A program made the position numbers and the translations under genes. From positions 5,221,501-5,285,500 of the forward strand of contig NZ_CP009048.1 in assembly GCF_000746525.1 (NCBI RefSeq): 64,000 bases of DNA, in the 5' to 3' direction. Below the pieces are notes generated by a model that was not told the origin of the DNA, searched no databases, and worked only from the letters and a program-made list of their open reading frames with translations. The stretch is from Pseudomonas alkylphenolica. GTDB lineage: Bacteria; Pseudomonadota; Gammaproteobacteria; Pseudomonadales; Pseudomonadaceae. Each line of letters starts with the position of its first letter. The stretch's first letter is position 1. Positions 1-11,059 of the stretch are shown here, in pieces.

Positions 1-36
1 CTCATGAAATTCCTCTCATTCAGGCATCTGAGAAGC

Positions 37-55
37 GATATCGTTTATCATTGTT
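37..55. promoter_or_regulatory. Candidate Fur box upstream of iron ABC transporter
   Basis: Read on the minus strand, these 19 bases match the classical Fur consensus GATAATGATAATCATTATC at 14 of 19 positions by hand alignment. The site ends 35 bases before the proposed start of an iron(III)-binding protein gene, where a Fur-repressed promoter would be expected. Fur regulation of FbpA-type systems is established; binding here is inferred. Confidence 0.6.
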
Positions 56-90
56 TCCAGATATGTAGCCGCAAGCGAGGAAGTACCCGC

Positions 91-1104
91 ATGACGTTCC
101 GCAATGCCCCCCTATTGCGCGGCCTGGCCGTTTCTCTTTTGACCCTGCTGCTTGGCGCTCCAACCGCCATGGCCGCCGACCCTGTTTCCCTGACCCTGTA
201 CAACGGCCAGCACAAGGAAATCGGTGATGCCATCGCCAAGGCCTACGAGACCAAGACCGGCATCCACATCAACATCCGCAAAGGCAGCAGCAACCAGCTG
301 GCCAGCCAGATCATCGAAGAAGGCGAGCGCTCGCCAGCCGATGTCATCTACACCGAAGAGTCGCCACCGCTGAACAACCTGGGCGAGCTCGGCCTGCTGG
401 CCAAGATCGACGAGTCAACGCTGCAGGTACTGCCCAAGGAATTCGTCGCAACCAACGGCACCTGGATGGGCGTAACCGCACGCACCCGGGTGGTCGCGTT
501 CAACCCGAAAGTCATCGACGAGAAAGAGTTGCCACCTTCGGTGATGGACTTCGCCAGTCCCGAGTGGGAAGGCAAGATCGGTTTCGTGCCGACCAGCGGT
601 GCATTCCAGGAACAGGCTGTGGCCATTCTCAAGCTGCACGGCCGCGACGCCGCCGAAGAATGGCTGACGGGCCTGAAGGCCTTCGGCAAGACCTACACCA
701 ACAACATGGTTGCCCTCAAAGCCGTGGAAAACGGTGAAGTGGCGGCGGTGCTGGTCAACAACTACTACTGGTACGCCCTGAAAAAGGAGCGCGGCCAGCT
801 GGATTCGAAACTCTACTACCTGGCTGACGGCGACGTCGGTGGCCTGATGACCATTTCCGGCGCCGCCGCCGTGAAGGCCAGCAAACACCCGAAAGAAGCC
901 CAGGCACTGCTGGCCTGGATGGCCAGCGAAGAAGGTCAGCGCGTAATCACCCAGACCACCGCCGAGTATCCGCTGCACAAAGGCATGGTCTCGGACCAGG
1001 GCCTGAAGCCGTTCGAAGACCTGCGCCCACCGAAAATCACCCCGGCCGATCTGGGTAACGCTGAAGAAGCCCTGGAGCTTGAACGCGAAGTTGGCCTGCT
1101 CTGA
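91..1104 (+). CDS. Iron(III) ABC transporter substrate-binding protein (FbpA/HitA type)
   Basis: A 337-residue periplasmic binding protein that should capture ferric iron and hand it to the permease encoded next. A signal peptide with a hydrophobic core at about residues 8-25 ends in AMA-AD. The mature protein opens with LTLYNGQHKE, typical of the FbpA/FutA family, and has a Tyr pair at 225-226 (NNYYWY) where family members coordinate Fe(III). The ATG at 91 is chosen because GAGGAAG lies just upstream and the signal peptide follows directly; an in-frame ATG at 4 would add 29 residues that do not look like a signal sequence and would place the Fur box inside the gene. The stop overlaps the permease start by one base (TGATG), so the two are co-translated. 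Confidence 0.9.
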   Translation: MTFRNAPLLRGLAVSLLTLLLGAPTAMAADPVSLTLYNGQHKEIGDAIAKAYETKTGIHINIRKGSSNQLASQIIEEGERSPADVIYTEESPPLNNLGELGLLAKIDESTLQVLPKEFVATNGTWMGVTARTRVVAFNPKVIDEKELPPSVMDFASPEWEGKIGFVPTSGAFQEQAVAILKLHGRDAAEEWLTGLKAFGKTYTNNMVALKAVENGEVAAVLVNNYYWYALKKERGQLDSKLYYLADGDVGGLMTISGAAAVKASKHPKEAQALLAWMASEEGQRVITQTTAEYPLHKGMVSDQGLKPFEDLRPPKITPADLGNAEEALELEREVGLL

Positions 1105-2672
1105 TGAGTACAGCCGTACCCGCACCAGCACTGGGCAGCCGCTACGTCCCCAAGCGCAAGCGCCCTTCGATCTGGGTTGTGCTACCGGTGCTGTTGCTGG
1201 TCGGCCTGAGCCTGCTGCCCCTGCTCTATGTCGCCCTGAAAGCCTGGGAAGCCGGCTGGCGGGAAGCCTTGCACCTGCTCTGGCGCCCGTTTGTCTGGGG
1301 CCTGATGCGCAATACCCTGATGCTGATGGCCGGCGTCACCCTGGCCTGCATGGCCTTGGGCGTGTCACTGGCCTGGCTACTGGAGCGCAGCGATCTGCCA
1401 GGACGGCGCTTATGGGGCGTGATTCTGTGCCTGCCTTTCGCTGTGCCGGCCTTTGTCAGCGGATTTACCTGGGTGTCCCTGAGCCCGCGCTTCGAAGGCC
1501 TGGGCGGCGCCATTCTGGTGATGAGTCTGTCCAAGTACCCGCTGGTGTTCCTGCCGGTGGCGGCAACCCTGCGCAACCTCGACACCTCCCTGGAGGAATC
1601 GGCGCGCACCCTGGGGCAAAATCGCTGGGGCGTGTTCTTCAGAATCACCCTGCCACTGCTCTGGCCATCGATTCTCGGCGGCAGCCTGCTGATCGCCCTG
1701 CACATGCTGGTGGAGTTCGGCGCCCTGTCGATCCTCGGCCTGCAGACATTCACCACGGCGATCTACCAGCAGTTCGAACTGGAGTTCAGCAACGCCAACG
1801 CGGCAATGCTGTCGGCGGTGCTGCTGTTCATGTGCCTGCTGATGCTCTGGTTTGAGCTGCGCGTACGCGGCAAGGCGCGGCATGTGCGCATTGGCCAGGG
1901 CGTGGCGCGACGCGGCGCACCGATCCGCCTGCGCGCCTGGATGCCAGCGGGGCAACTGTATTGTCTGATCCTGGCACTGCTGGGCAGCGGCATTCCGTTG
2001 GGCATGCTGGGTTACTGGTTGAGCGTCGGCTCGTCTGCGGCCTTTCCGGTTGCCGACATCAGCCGTGCGCTGTTCTCGTCGCTGTCGCTGTCGCTGGGTG
2101 GCGCCGGCCTGAGCTTGCTGCTGGCGCTGCCGGTCAGTTTCCTCGTGGTGCGCTACAAAGGCCGTCTGGCGATCTGGGCCGAGCGTTTGCCCTACCTGCT
2201 GCACGCCCTGCCCGGCCTGGTGATCGCCTTGACTCTGGTGTACTTCGCCCTGCACTACGTGCCGGCGCTGTACCAGACCACCGGCTTGTTGCTGCTGGCC
2301 TATGCCCTGTTGTTTCTGCCACTGGCCCAGGCGCCGGTACGCACGGCACTGAACAAGGCGGCGCCGCAGCTTGAAGAAGCGGCGCGCACCCTTGGTGCGA
2401 CGCAGTTCACGGCGTTCTGCAGAGTCACCCTGCCGATTATCTTCCCGGCCCTGGCGGCAGCATTTGCCCTGGTGTTTCTCGATGCCATGAAGGAGCTGAC
2501 CGCAACCCTGCTGCTCAGCCCGACCGGCATGACCACCCTGGCCACTGAAGTCTGGGCGCACACCGCCAACGTCGAGTTCGCGGCGGCGGCACCTTATGCG
2601 GCGCTACTGATTCTGGTGTCGGGGCTGCCGGTGTATTTGTTGACTACGCGGATGTACCTGAACCGCGCTTGA
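1104..2672 (+). CDS. Iron(III) ABC transporter permease (FbpB/SfuB type)
   Basis: A 522-residue inner-membrane permease formed of two homologous halves, as usual for FbpB-type ferric importers. Each half has a conserved EAA loop that contacts the ATPase: EESARTLGQNRWG at about residue 165 and EEAARTLGATQFTA at about residue 425. Around a dozen hydrophobic segments are visible. The start overlaps the stop of the binding-protein gene. No ATP-binding subunit follows; the next gene is a convergent chemoreceptor, so the ATPase must be encoded elsewhere or shared. Substrate is inferred from the partner gene and the Fur-like site. Confidence 0.9.
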   Translation: MSTAVPAPALGSRYVPKRKRPSIWVVLPVLLLVGLSLLPLLYVALKAWEAGWREALHLLWRPFVWGLMRNTLMLMAGVTLACMALGVSLAWLLERSDLPGRRLWGVILCLPFAVPAFVSGFTWVSLSPRFEGLGGAILVMSLSKYPLVFLPVAATLRNLDTSLEESARTLGQNRWGVFFRITLPLLWPSILGGSLLIALHMLVEFGALSILGLQTFTTAIYQQFELEFSNANAAMLSAVLLFMCLLMLWFELRVRGKARHVRIGQGVARRGAPIRLRAWMPAGQLYCLILALLGSGIPLGMLGYWLSVGSSAAFPVADISRALFSSLSLSLGGAGLSLLLALPVSFLVVRYKGRLAIWAERLPYLLHALPGLVIALTLVYFALHYVPALYQTTGLLLLAYALLFLPLAQAPVRTALNKAAPQLEEAARTLGATQFTAFCRVTLPIIFPALAAAFALVFLDAMKELTATLLLSPTGMTTLATEVWAHTANVEFAAAAPYAALLILVSGLPVYLLTTRMYLNRA

Positions 2673-2686
2673 GGTTGTGAAAAAGC

Positions 2687-2710
2687 ATCGCGGGGCAAGC
2701 CCGCTCCCAC
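2687..2710 (+). repeat. REP element (single copy)
   Basis: A solitary 24-base copy of the REP core found throughout this window, lying 14 bases after the iron permease stop, between convergent genes. It is the only unpaired copy seen. Confidence 0.85.
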
Positions 2711-2739
2711 AGGGGCTATGTACAACCCCGCGATTGCTT

Positions 2740-4674
2740 TCAGGCCCGAAACTGCCCAAGGCTGGCCTTGAGCTGCGCCGCCAGGTCATCCAGCACCTTG
2801 CTACTGGCAGTGGTCTGCATCACCACCTCAGCAGCACGCTCGGCCTGAGCATGAATGGTCTGCACCCGCCCACGCACAGCCTGAGCACCTTGCGCCTGCT
2901 GCTCGGCCGCGCGGGTAGCCAGGCCAATCGCCGCATGCACCTGCTCAACCGAGGCCTGCACCGACTGCTGCAGGCGCGCATTGTCACGCAGCACCAACAG
3001 ACCTTCGCTGGCCTGACGCCCGGCCTGACTGATCGCCGCGACCGCTTCCTTCGCCCCTTGCTGCAGCGCGCCGATATGCGCCTGGATATCGCCGGTTGAG
3101 CTCTGGGTCTTGCTCGCCAAGGCCCGCACTTCGTCAGCGACCACGGCAAAGCCGCGCCCAGTCTCACCGGCCCGCGCCGCTTCAATCGCAGCATTGAGCG
3201 CCAGCAGGTTGGTCTGCTCGGCGATACCGTGAATCACCGTCAACACCACCTCGATCTGCTCGCTTTGCTGAGCCAGGCGCTCGATGACTTTCGAGCCGGT
3301 CTCGACCTGCCCGGCCAGCTCTTCGATGAGCTTGGCCACCTGGGTCGAGGTCCGGCTGTTTTCGTCGGTGGCCTGACGGATATCCACTACTTGCTGCAAC
3401 GCCGACTGCATGGCGTGGCTCTCGGCCTGGGCCTCATCGGCCATGCTCGACAAGTCGCGCAGGCTGGCCGCCACTTCGTCACGCTGCAGTTCAGCCGCAG
3501 CATCGGCACCGGCATTGCGCTGCGCCATGACGCCGATCTCGACGCCCGTGCGCTGCGCCACTTCACCCGCCTCACGGACAATGGGCTGCAACTTGTCGAC
3601 AAACTGGTTAACCGCGGCCGCCATATCGCCAATCTCGTCGCGACTGTCGATGGTCACGCGCTTGGTCAGGTCACCCTCACCCGCCGCCAGATCGTTGAGC
3701 GCAGCGATCAGCAGACGCAGCTTGTTGACCACCCGCCGCCCCAGCACCACCGCCACCACCAGCAGCACGCCGAGCCCGACCAGCGCCAGGCCTACGCCGA
3801 TATTCCAGCGTAGCGTTGCCGCAGCCTCCTGGACACTCTGCGAGGTGTTGGCCTGCATGCCAGCAGCACTGGCCTGTGCCGCCTCCAGGCGCGCGCGCAG
3901 GGCCTTGTTACTGTCTGCAGCGGCGCCCACCAGGCTCTCGCCAACCAACTGATCACCACTGGCGATCAAGGCCGAGAAGCGCTTGTCGAGGGCGACCAGT
4001 TCGGCATCCACTGCCGCGGTGGAAACGCCCATCAGTACCTTGCCGATCTCGACGCCGTTAGGGCTGATCGATGCCTCGACGAAGTACACCGAGGGATCAT
4101 TGCGCGCAGCGTCGAGGACCTTGTCCAGCGCTCGTTCACCCTGGCCCTTTTCCAGCAAGACCTGGTTGATCGGGTTCTGCCGGTTCAGGTAACGGGTCAG
4201 GTGCTGCCCCTGGGCATCGTCGTACACCACAAACAGCACACTGGGGTTGCGCTGGGCACGCCGGGAGAACTCCGACAGGGTCGGCACATCGTTGTCCCAC
4301 ATGGCCCGCGGGGCGACCGAGGCCAGCAGTTCAGCCATGTCATTGGCCGAGTCCTTGAGATTTTTCTCCAGGGTCGCCCGCAACTGGGCCTGCTCGCCTT
4401 GCAGACGAGCCGAAAGCCCAGCGGTAAGACGCTGGCGGGTACTGGCAGAAAGGCTATCGAGCCCGGCACTGACTTCCTGCCCGGCCTGCTCGAGCTCGGC
4501 GGACAATTTCTGGCTATCGGCACCCAATCGCTTGCCCAAATCGGCCTCGAGTGTGGTGACCGTGCTCCGGGTCAGCGCGACCGCGACCAGCACCTGCACC
4601 AAAAGAGCGATACCAAGGGCAACAAAGACCGGCCGCAACAGGCGGCTTCGTAACAGTGAGAGAACGGCAGACAC
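2740..4674 (-). CDS. Methyl-accepting chemotaxis protein
   Basis: A 644-residue transmembrane chemoreceptor. A first membrane segment (about 15-34), a periplasmic region of about 255 residues, a second membrane segment (about 290-312), a HAMP domain (about 314-365) and a signalling domain follow in order. The conserved hairpin tip that binds CheA and CheW is seen at about 486-517 ([19 protein letters not shown]). The GTG at 4674 is preferred because GAGGG lies 8 bases upstream and the first membrane segment follows at once; an upstream start at 4770 would add 32 residues and run into the purA terminator hairpin. The ligand cannot be told from sequence. The gene is monocistronic, as is usual for Pseudomonas chemoreceptors. 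Confidence 0.92.
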   Translation of the reverse strand: MSAVLSLLRSRLLRPVFVALGIALLVQVLVAVALTRSTVTTLEADLGKRLGADSQKLSAELEQAGQEVSAGLDSLSASTRQRLTAGLSARLQGEQAQLRATLEKNLKDSANDMAELLASVAPRAMWDNDVPTLSEFSRRAQRNPSVLFVVYDDAQGQHLTRYLNRQNPINQVLLEKGQGERALDKVLDAARNDPSVYFVEASISPNGVEIGKVLMGVSTAAVDAELVALDKRFSALIASGDQLVGESLVGAAADSNKALRARLEAAQASAAGMQANTSQSVQEAAATLRWNIGVGLALVGLGVLLVVAVVLGRRVVNKLRLLIAALNDLAAGEGDLTKRVTIDSRDEIGDMAAAVNQFVDKLQPIVREAGEVAQRTGVEIGVMAQRNAGADAAAELQRDEVAASLRDLSSMADEAQAESHAMQSALQQVVDIRQATDENSRTSTQVAKLIEELAGQVETGSKVIERLAQQSEQIEVVLTVIHGIAEQTNLLALNAAIEAARAGETGRGFAVVADEVRALASKTQSSTGDIQAHIGALQQGAKEAVAAISQAGRQASEGLLVLRDNARLQQSVQASVEQVHAAIGLATRAAEQQAQGAQAVRGRVQTIHAQAERAAEVVMQTTASSKVLDDLAAQLKASLGQFRA

Positions 4675-4705
4675 GTAAGAACCCTCTACTACTGGGGCCA
4701 TTAAA

Positions 4706-4732
4706 ATGATGGCAACCCGAAAGCGATTCTTA
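4706..4732 (-). promoter_or_regulatory. Possible FliA (sigma-28) promoter of the chemoreceptor gene
   Basis: On the minus strand TAAGAATC is followed after 11 bases by GCCATCAT. The FliA consensus is TAAAGTTT-N11-GCCGATAA, so spacing is exact but the -10 matches only partly. It lies about 30 bases upstream of the proposed GTG start. FliA control of chemoreceptors is well known; this site is a modest match. Confidence 0.4.
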
Positions 4733-4767
4733 CAGCAAAGGTTGTGCCGAACAGCAGGCAGAAACGA

Positions 4768-4793
4768 CAAAGGCCCCTATAAAGGGGCCTTTG
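4768..4793 (-). terminator. Intrinsic terminator after purA
   Basis: Perfect 10-base arms (CAAAGGCCCC / GGGGCCTTTG) around a 6-base loop, 20 bases past the purA stop, followed on the minus strand by a short T-rich stretch. It separates purA from the chemoreceptor gene. Confidence 0.7.
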
Positions 4794-4812
4794 CTTTTAC
4801 ATCAATCGCGAC

Positions 4813-6156
<1,344 letters not shown>

Positions 6157-7344
6157 TCAAATGGCCAGCGGCAGTACCTGCCAAAGCCCGTTTTGCTGAA
6201 TCAATTGCCGATCGCAATCCGCCTCGACGGCGGCAGTCAATGGCTGCCCAGGCAATGCCTGAACCACCCGCTGACCTTCACTGCGCAATTGGCAGACCAA
6301 CTGCCAGAGTGCTGCATCGCTGCTGTCGGGCATCCAGATCCCGCCAGACGGCAACACAACCTCGGCCCGCCCCAGTGTGACCAGGGTCTTCAAATCCGTG
6401 GAGAAACCGGTAGCCGGGCGCGCCCGGCCAAAGTCTGCTCCGATGTCGTCGTAACGACCGCCCTGGGCGATCGACTGACCAACGCCCGGGACGAAGACGG
6501 CAAACACTACGCCTGTGTGGTAGTGATAACCGCGCAATTCGCCCAGGTCGAAATACAGCGGCAGCTCTGGATAGCGAGCTGCCAGGCGCTCGGCGATGGC
6601 CAGCAGGTCATCCAGGGCTGCCAGCACGGCAGCCGGCGCACGTCCCAGACGCACGCGCGCCTCGGCCAGCACTTCACGACCGCCGCACAGCTCAGTTAGC
6701 GAGCGCAGCATGGCGGCAAGATCCGCCGGCAGGTTGGCAGTCAGCTCGATCACTTCATCGATAGCCTTGCGCTGCAGGGCATCGAACAGCTGCTGTTCGA
6801 CCGCGCCGGACAAACCGGCCGCACGGGCCAGGCCACGGTAGATACCGACATGACCAAGGTCCATGTGCACATCCGGCACGTCGGCCAGTTGCAGCATGGC
6901 CAGCATCAGGCTGATTACTTCAACGTCGCTGACCGGGCTGGCGTCGCCGTACAGCTCGGCACCGAGCTGGATCGGGCTGCGCGAAGTCGACAGCGCGCGC
7001 GGCAAGGCGTGCAGCACGCTACCGGCATAGCACAGACGGCTCGGGCCTTCACGACGCAGGGTGTGCGCATCGATGCGCGCGACCTGCGGGGTGATGTCGG
7101 CACGAAAGCCCATCTGCCGACCCGACTGCGGGTCAATGACCTTGAACGTGCGCAGATCCAGGTCCTGGCCGGCACCGGTAAGCAGCGATTCCAGGTACTC
7201 GATATGCGGAGTCACGACGAACTCGTAACCCCAGCTCTGGAACAGATCCAACACCTGACGACGCGCGATCTCGATGCGCGCCGCCTCAGGTGGCAGTACT
7301 TCTTCGATGCCATCTGGCAGCAGCCAGCGGTCTACCGTTGCCAT
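6157..7344 (-). CDS. hisZ: ATP phosphoribosyltransferase regulatory subunit
   Basis: A 395-residue paralogue of histidyl-tRNA synthetase that has lost aminoacylation and serves as the regulatory partner of short-form HisG in the first step of histidine biosynthesis. The N-terminus ([21 protein letters not shown]) and the internal region with [13 protein letters not shown] are characteristic. The ATG at 7344 is preceded by an AGGGGA motif and matches the usual family start; the open frame continues 23 codons upstream without family similarity. As in other gammaproteobacteria with HisZ, it sits apart from the other his genes, here just ahead of purA. Confidence 0.95.
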   Translation of the reverse strand: MATVDRWLLPDGIEEVLPPEAARIEIARRQVLDLFQSWGYEFVVTPHIEYLESLLTGAGQDLDLRTFKVIDPQSGRQMGFRADITPQVARIDAHTLRREGPSRLCYAGSVLHALPRALSTSRSPIQLGAELYGDASPVSDVEVISLMLAMLQLADVPDVHMDLGHVGIYRGLARAAGLSGAVEQQLFDALQRKAIDEVIELTANLPADLAAMLRSLTELCGGREVLAEARVRLGRAPAAVLAALDDLLAIAERLAARYPELPLYFDLGELRGYHYHTGVVFAVFVPGVGQSIAQGGRYDDIGADFGRARPATGFSTDLKTLVTLGRAEVVLPSGGIWMPDSSDAALWQLVCQLRSEGQRVVQALPGQPLTAAVEADCDRQLIQQNGLWQVLPLAI

Positions 7345-7439
7345 TACGCCATTTCCCCTTTGGTCCGGGCGGCCTGCCCGCAGGCTTGCCTTGAGTGAAG
7401 CAGGTATCGCCAAACTATGACGCGCAGCACTGATTCCAG

Positions 7440-7455
7440 CGCAACCGCCGTGCCG
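7440..7455 (-). promoter_or_regulatory. Possible sigma-54 type -24/-12 element upstream of hisZ
   Basis: On the minus strand this reads CGGCACGGCGGTTGCG, matching the sigma-54 consensus TGGCACG-N4-TTGCW at all core positions except the first T and last W. It lies about 95 bases before the hisZ start in a GC-rich stretch, so chance is a real possibility and no activator site was identified. Confidence 0.25.
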
Positions 7456-7524
7456 ATACCCTCAAATACCTTGGGCTGCGCTGTAGACCGGCGACGGCTT
7501 GCGGCCGTTCGGTCTTGCAGACGC

Positions 7525-7548
7525 AAAAAAGCCGGGAATTTCCCGGCT
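7525..7548 (-). terminator. Intrinsic terminator after hflC
   Basis: On the minus strand GCCGGGA-AAT-TCCCGGC is followed by six Ts. It is the stronger of two hairpins after hflC and should end the hfq-hflX-hflK-hflC transcript before hisZ. Confidence 0.8.
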
Positions 7549-7579
7549 GCCGCATCATACACCCGTTTTCTCGCAGGAT

Positions 7580-7614
7580 CACCCCGCCAGGCGTTTTAAC
7601 CGCCCGGCGGGGTG
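7580..7614. other. Strong stem-loop just after hflC
   Basis: Fourteen-base arms with a single A-C mismatch (CACCCCGCCAGGCG / CGCCCGGCGGGGTG) flank a 7-base loop, beginning 8 bases past the hflC stop. There is no T tract directly after it, so it may protect the hflC 3' end or work with the downstream terminator. Confidence 0.6.
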
Positions 7615-7622
7615 CAACCTGA

Positions 7623-8489
7623 CTACTTGGCCTTGTCCATGAAGCGGAAGAACTCGTTGCTCGGATCGAGCACCAGTACATCGCTTTTGTTGGCAAAGCT
7701 TTCGCGGTAAGCCTTGAGGCTCCGGTAGAACGCGTAGAAGTCCTGGTCCTGACCATAGGCCTTGGCGTAGATCGCCGCCGCCTGGGCATCACCATCACCA
7801 CGGGTCTCTTCCGATTCCCGATAGGCTTCTGCCAGCAGGACTCGGCGCTGACGGTCGGCGTCGGCACGAATACCTTCGGCCAGCTCGTTACCCTTGGCGC
7901 GGTGTTCGCGGGCTTCACGCTCACGCTCGGTGCTCATACGCTCGAACACGCTGCGGTTTACTTCCTTGGGCAGGTCGATGGCCTTGACGCGAACGTCGAC
8001 CACTTCGATACCCAGCTCCTTGCTGGCCATACGGTTCAGCGAAGCAGTAATGTCAGCCATCAGCGCGTCACGTTCACCGGAGACCACTTCGTGCAGGGTA
8101 CGCTTACCGAACTGGTCACGCAGGCCGCTTTCCAGACGGCGCGACAGACGTTCGTCGGCGATCTGCTTGAGGCCCGAAGTCGCGGTGTAGAAACGCTCGG
8201 CGTCCTTGACCCGCCACTTGGCGTAGGCATCGACCATCACCGCTTTCTTTTCCAGGGTCAGGAAGCGCTGGGTCGGGGCATCCAGGGTCATCAGGCGGGC
8301 GTCGAACTTGCGCACCTGGTTGACGTAAGGAACCTTCACATGCAAGCCAGGCTGGACATCGGCCTGAACCACACGACCGAATTGCAGCAGTACCGCACGC
8401 TCGGTCTGCGACACGATGTAGAAGCTGTTCCAGGCCACGATCGCCAGCACCACGCCAACGATCAGGGCGATCAGCGATTTATTGCTCAT
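7623..8489 (-). CDS. hflC: FtsH protease modulator HflC
   Basis: A 288-residue SPFH/prohibitin-family protein anchored by one N-terminal membrane segment (about residues 6-24), with the rest in the periplasm. With HflK it forms a large ring around FtsH and modulates degradation of membrane proteins. The sequence ERAVLLQFGRVV after the membrane anchor and the long charged helix near residues 170-220 are family hallmarks. The start overlaps the hflK stop by one base (TGATG), indicating translational coupling. Length is normal. Confidence 0.96.
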   Translation of the reverse strand: MSNKSLIALIVGVVLAIVAWNSFYIVSQTERAVLLQFGRVVQADVQPGLHVKVPYVNQVRKFDARLMTLDAPTQRFLTLEKKAVMVDAYAKWRVKDAERFYTATSGLKQIADERLSRRLESGLRDQFGKRTLHEVVSGERDALMADITASLNRMASKELGIEVVDVRVKAIDLPKEVNRSVFERMSTEREREAREHRAKGNELAEGIRADADRQRRVLLAEAYRESEETRGDGDAQAAAIYAKAYGQDQDFYAFYRSLKAYRESFANKSDVLVLDPSNEFFRFMDKAK

Positions 8490-9649
8490 CAGCGGCTCTC
8501 CCTAGTACGCAACTGTGTTTGCTGCTGTTGCAGCTCAGCTGCCGCGCGATTGGCCGCGTCGTTGGCCGAAGCCGGGACGCTTACTGGAACACTGCTGCTA
8601 CGGCTGCCTTCGACCATCTTGTCCAGCGGCAGGTACAGCAGGTTGCTCTGGCCATCCTTACCGGAAACCAGGACCTTGCTGGTGTTGCTGTAGACTTCCT
8701 GCATGGTGTCCAGGTACAGACGCTGACGGGTCACTTCGGGTGCCTTGCGGTATTCGGCGACCAGCTTGGTGAAGCGATCAGCCTCACCCTTGGCGCGCGA
8801 GACGACTTCGTCGCGGTAACCGTTGGCGTCCTCGATGATCCGCTGGGCCTGACCACGCGCTTCCGGCACCACGCCATTGGCGTAGGATTCGGCCTGGTTG
8901 CGGGCACGCTGCTCGTCTTCACGGGCACGGATCACATCGTCGAAGGCTTCCTGCACTTCACGCGGGGCTGCCGCGCTCTGTACGTTGACCTGGGTGACGG
9001 TGATACCAGTACGGTAGGTATCGAGGAAACGCTGCAGGCGCTCCTTGATTTCCACAGCCATCTGCTCACGACCTTCGGTCAGTACCTTGTCCATCGCGGT
9101 GGAACCCACCACATGGCGCAGGGCGCTGTCGGTCGCATGCTGCAGGCTGACTTCAGGCTGATCGACGTTCAGCACGAAATCCTGCAGGTTGGTGATCTTG
9201 TACTGCACGGTCAGCGGCACTTCGACGATGTTCTCGTCTTCGGTGAGCATCTGCCCCTGCTTGGTATAGGCACGCTCACGCGTGACGTTTTCCATGTACT
9301 TGCGATCGATCGGCGGGAAGTAGATGTTCAGGCCCGGCCCTACGGTTTCGTAGTATTTGCCGAAGCGCAGCACTACCGCCTGCTCCTGTTCGTCGACCAC
9401 ATACACGGCGCTGTACAGCCAGATGGCTGCCAGCACGGCCAGCCCGATGCCGAGCAGGCCGAAGCCACCGCCCTTGCCGATGCCGTTGTCGCCGCCGCGT
9501 TTTTTACCACTGCCGAACATGCCGTTCAGGCTGTCCTGCAGCTTGCGGAAGGCCTCGTCGAGATCCGGCGGCCCTTTCTTGTCGCCACCACGGCGCCCGC
9601 CCCACGGATCCTGATTGTTCGAGTTGCCACCCGGCTCATTCCAAGCCAT
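8489..9649 (-). CDS. hflK: FtsH protease modulator HflK
   Basis: A 386-residue partner of HflC. It has a Gly/Asn-rich cytoplasmic N-terminus (MAWNEPGGNSNNQDPWG) typical of HflK, a single membrane segment at about residues 68-90, then an SPFH domain (EQAVVLRFGKYYETV) and a coiled-coil region. The ATG at 9649 is preferred over one 12 codons upstream because it matches the family start and has GGAGA before it. Gene order hfq-hflX-hflK-hflC is the same as in Escherichia coli. Confidence 0.96.
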   Translation of the reverse strand: MAWNEPGGNSNNQDPWGGRRGGDKKGPPDLDEAFRKLQDSLNGMFGSGKKRGGDNGIGKGGGFGLLGIGLAVLAAIWLYSAVYVVDEQEQAVVLRFGKYYETVGPGLNIYFPPIDRKYMENVTRERAYTKQGQMLTEDENIVEVPLTVQYKITNLQDFVLNVDQPEVSLQHATDSALRHVVGSTAMDKVLTEGREQMAVEIKERLQRFLDTYRTGITVTQVNVQSAAAPREVQEAFDDVIRAREDEQRARNQAESYANGVVPEARGQAQRIIEDANGYRDEVVSRAKGEADRFTKLVAEYRKAPEVTRQRLYLDTMQEVYSNTSKVLVSGKDGQSNLLYLPLDKMVEGSRSSSVPVSVPASANDAANRAAAELQQQQTQLRTRESR

Positions 9650-9745
9650 AGCGCTCTCCATCTGATAAAGCAAAGACGCACCCACGGCGCGCCGTCCAAT
9701 GCTACAGAATGCCTGTCACGGCTGCCCGACCGCGTCGCCGGGCTT

Positions 9746-11047
9746 TTATTGCAAAGTGTGTTGCTCGATGAACTCCGCCGGTTTCAAGCCTTCGCGAGTG
9801 ACCAGGCGATTGAACTCGACCCGCGACACCCGAATGGCCAGAAGACTGCTGCCTTCATCGTCGTGCTCTTCGCCCTGCACTGCGCCCAATGCAAAGAATT
9901 GCGCGCGCAATCGCGCGAAACGCTGTTCAAGGCGCAAGGTTCCGATAAACAGGTCATCCCCCAGCAACTCGGCGACTGCCTGCCCCACCAGTTCCAGGCC
10001 GCGCCCATCACGCGCCGAGACCCAGACCCGCTGCGGCTTGCCGTCGGCATCGCGCTGAATCTGTGGCTCGACACCCTCAAGCAGGTCGAGTTTGTTATAG
10101 ACCTCGAGGATCGGCAAGCCTTCTGCACCAATCTCCCCCAACACCGCCATGACCTGTTCGATCTGTTCCATGCGATCAGGCTCATGGGCGTCGATCACAT
10201 GCAGCAGCAGATCGGAGTTGCTCGACTCTTCGAGCGTAGCCCGAAAAGCTTCGACCAGCTTGTGCGGCAGGTGGCGAATGAATCCCACTGTATCGGCCAG
10301 CACGATCGGCCCGACGTCGTCGAGCTCAAGCCGGCGCAGGGTCGGGTCGAGGGTCGCAAACAACTGGTCGGCCGCGTAGACCTCAGATTGGGTCAGGGCA
10401 TTGAACAGGGTCGATTTGCCGGCGTTGGTATAGCCGACCAGGGACACCGACGGGATATCTGCCCGCTTGCGCCCGCGGCGAGCCTGCTCGCGCTGGCTGC
10501 GGACCTTCTCCAGTCGCGCCTTGATCTGGCGCAGACGCACCCGCAACAGGCGCCGGTCGGTTTCCAGCTGGGTTTCACCCGGGCCGCGCAGACCAATACC
10601 GCCTTTCTGCCGCTCAAGGTGTGTCCAGCCGCGTACCAGCCGCGTGCTCATGTACTCAAGCTGAGCCAGTTCGACCTGCAGCTTGCCTTCATGGGTACGC
10701 GCCCGCTGGGCGAAGATGTCGAGAATCAGACCGGTGCGGTCAAGCACGCGACACTCGAAGACTCGTTCGAGGTTACGTTCCTGACTGGGGGTGAGGGTGT
10801 GATTGAAAATCACCAAATCTACCTGCTCAGCGCTGACCAGGTCGCGCAATTCCTCGACCTTGCCACTGCCAATCAGGTATTTGGCGCTGGGCTGATGTCG
10901 CGCCACATTGGCGAACGCGACTATATCGGCCCCAGCCGACAGTGCCAGCTCCCGAAACTCCTGCGGATCTTCGCGCGCCTCAGGGTTCTGACCTTCCAAG
11001 TGAACGAGGACTGCCCGCTCACCACCACCGTGGCGCTCAAAGAACAA
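9746..11047 (-). CDS. hflX: Ribosome-associated GTPase HflX
   Basis: A 433-residue GTPase that binds the 50S subunit and helps split stalled or heat-damaged ribosomes. An N-terminal HflX domain with a helical linker is followed by a G domain: G1 GYTNAGKST, G3 DTVGFI and G4 NKLD are all present. The start is a TTG at 11047 with AGGAG six bases upstream, 12 bases after the hfq stop. The use of TTG may lower its output relative to hfq in the same transcript. Confidence 0.94.
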   Translation of the reverse strand: MFFERHGGGERAVLVHLEGQNPEAREDPQEFRELALSAGADIVAFANVARHQPSAKYLIGSGKVEELRDLVSAEQVDLVIFNHTLTPSQERNLERVFECRVLDRTGLILDIFAQRARTHEGKLQVELAQLEYMSTRLVRGWTHLERQKGGIGLRGPGETQLETDRRLLRVRLRQIKARLEKVRSQREQARRGRKRADIPSVSLVGYTNAGKSTLFNALTQSEVYAADQLFATLDPTLRRLELDDVGPIVLADTVGFIRHLPHKLVEAFRATLEESSNSDLLLHVIDAHEPDRMEQIEQVMAVLGEIGAEGLPILEVYNKLDLLEGVEPQIQRDADGKPQRVWVSARDGRGLELVGQAVAELLGDDLFIGTLRLEQRFARLRAQFFALGAVQGEEHDDEGSSLLAIRVSRVEFNRLVTREGLKPAEFIEQHTLQ

Positions 11048-11059
11048 AGCAGACTCCTA

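Noticed and set aside
7344..7562. A 72-codon minus-strand frame between hflC and hisZ, considered as the small DUF2065 gene sometimes found here
   Set aside because: It lacks the two membrane helices and motif of DUF2065, runs through the terminator and has no ribosome site.
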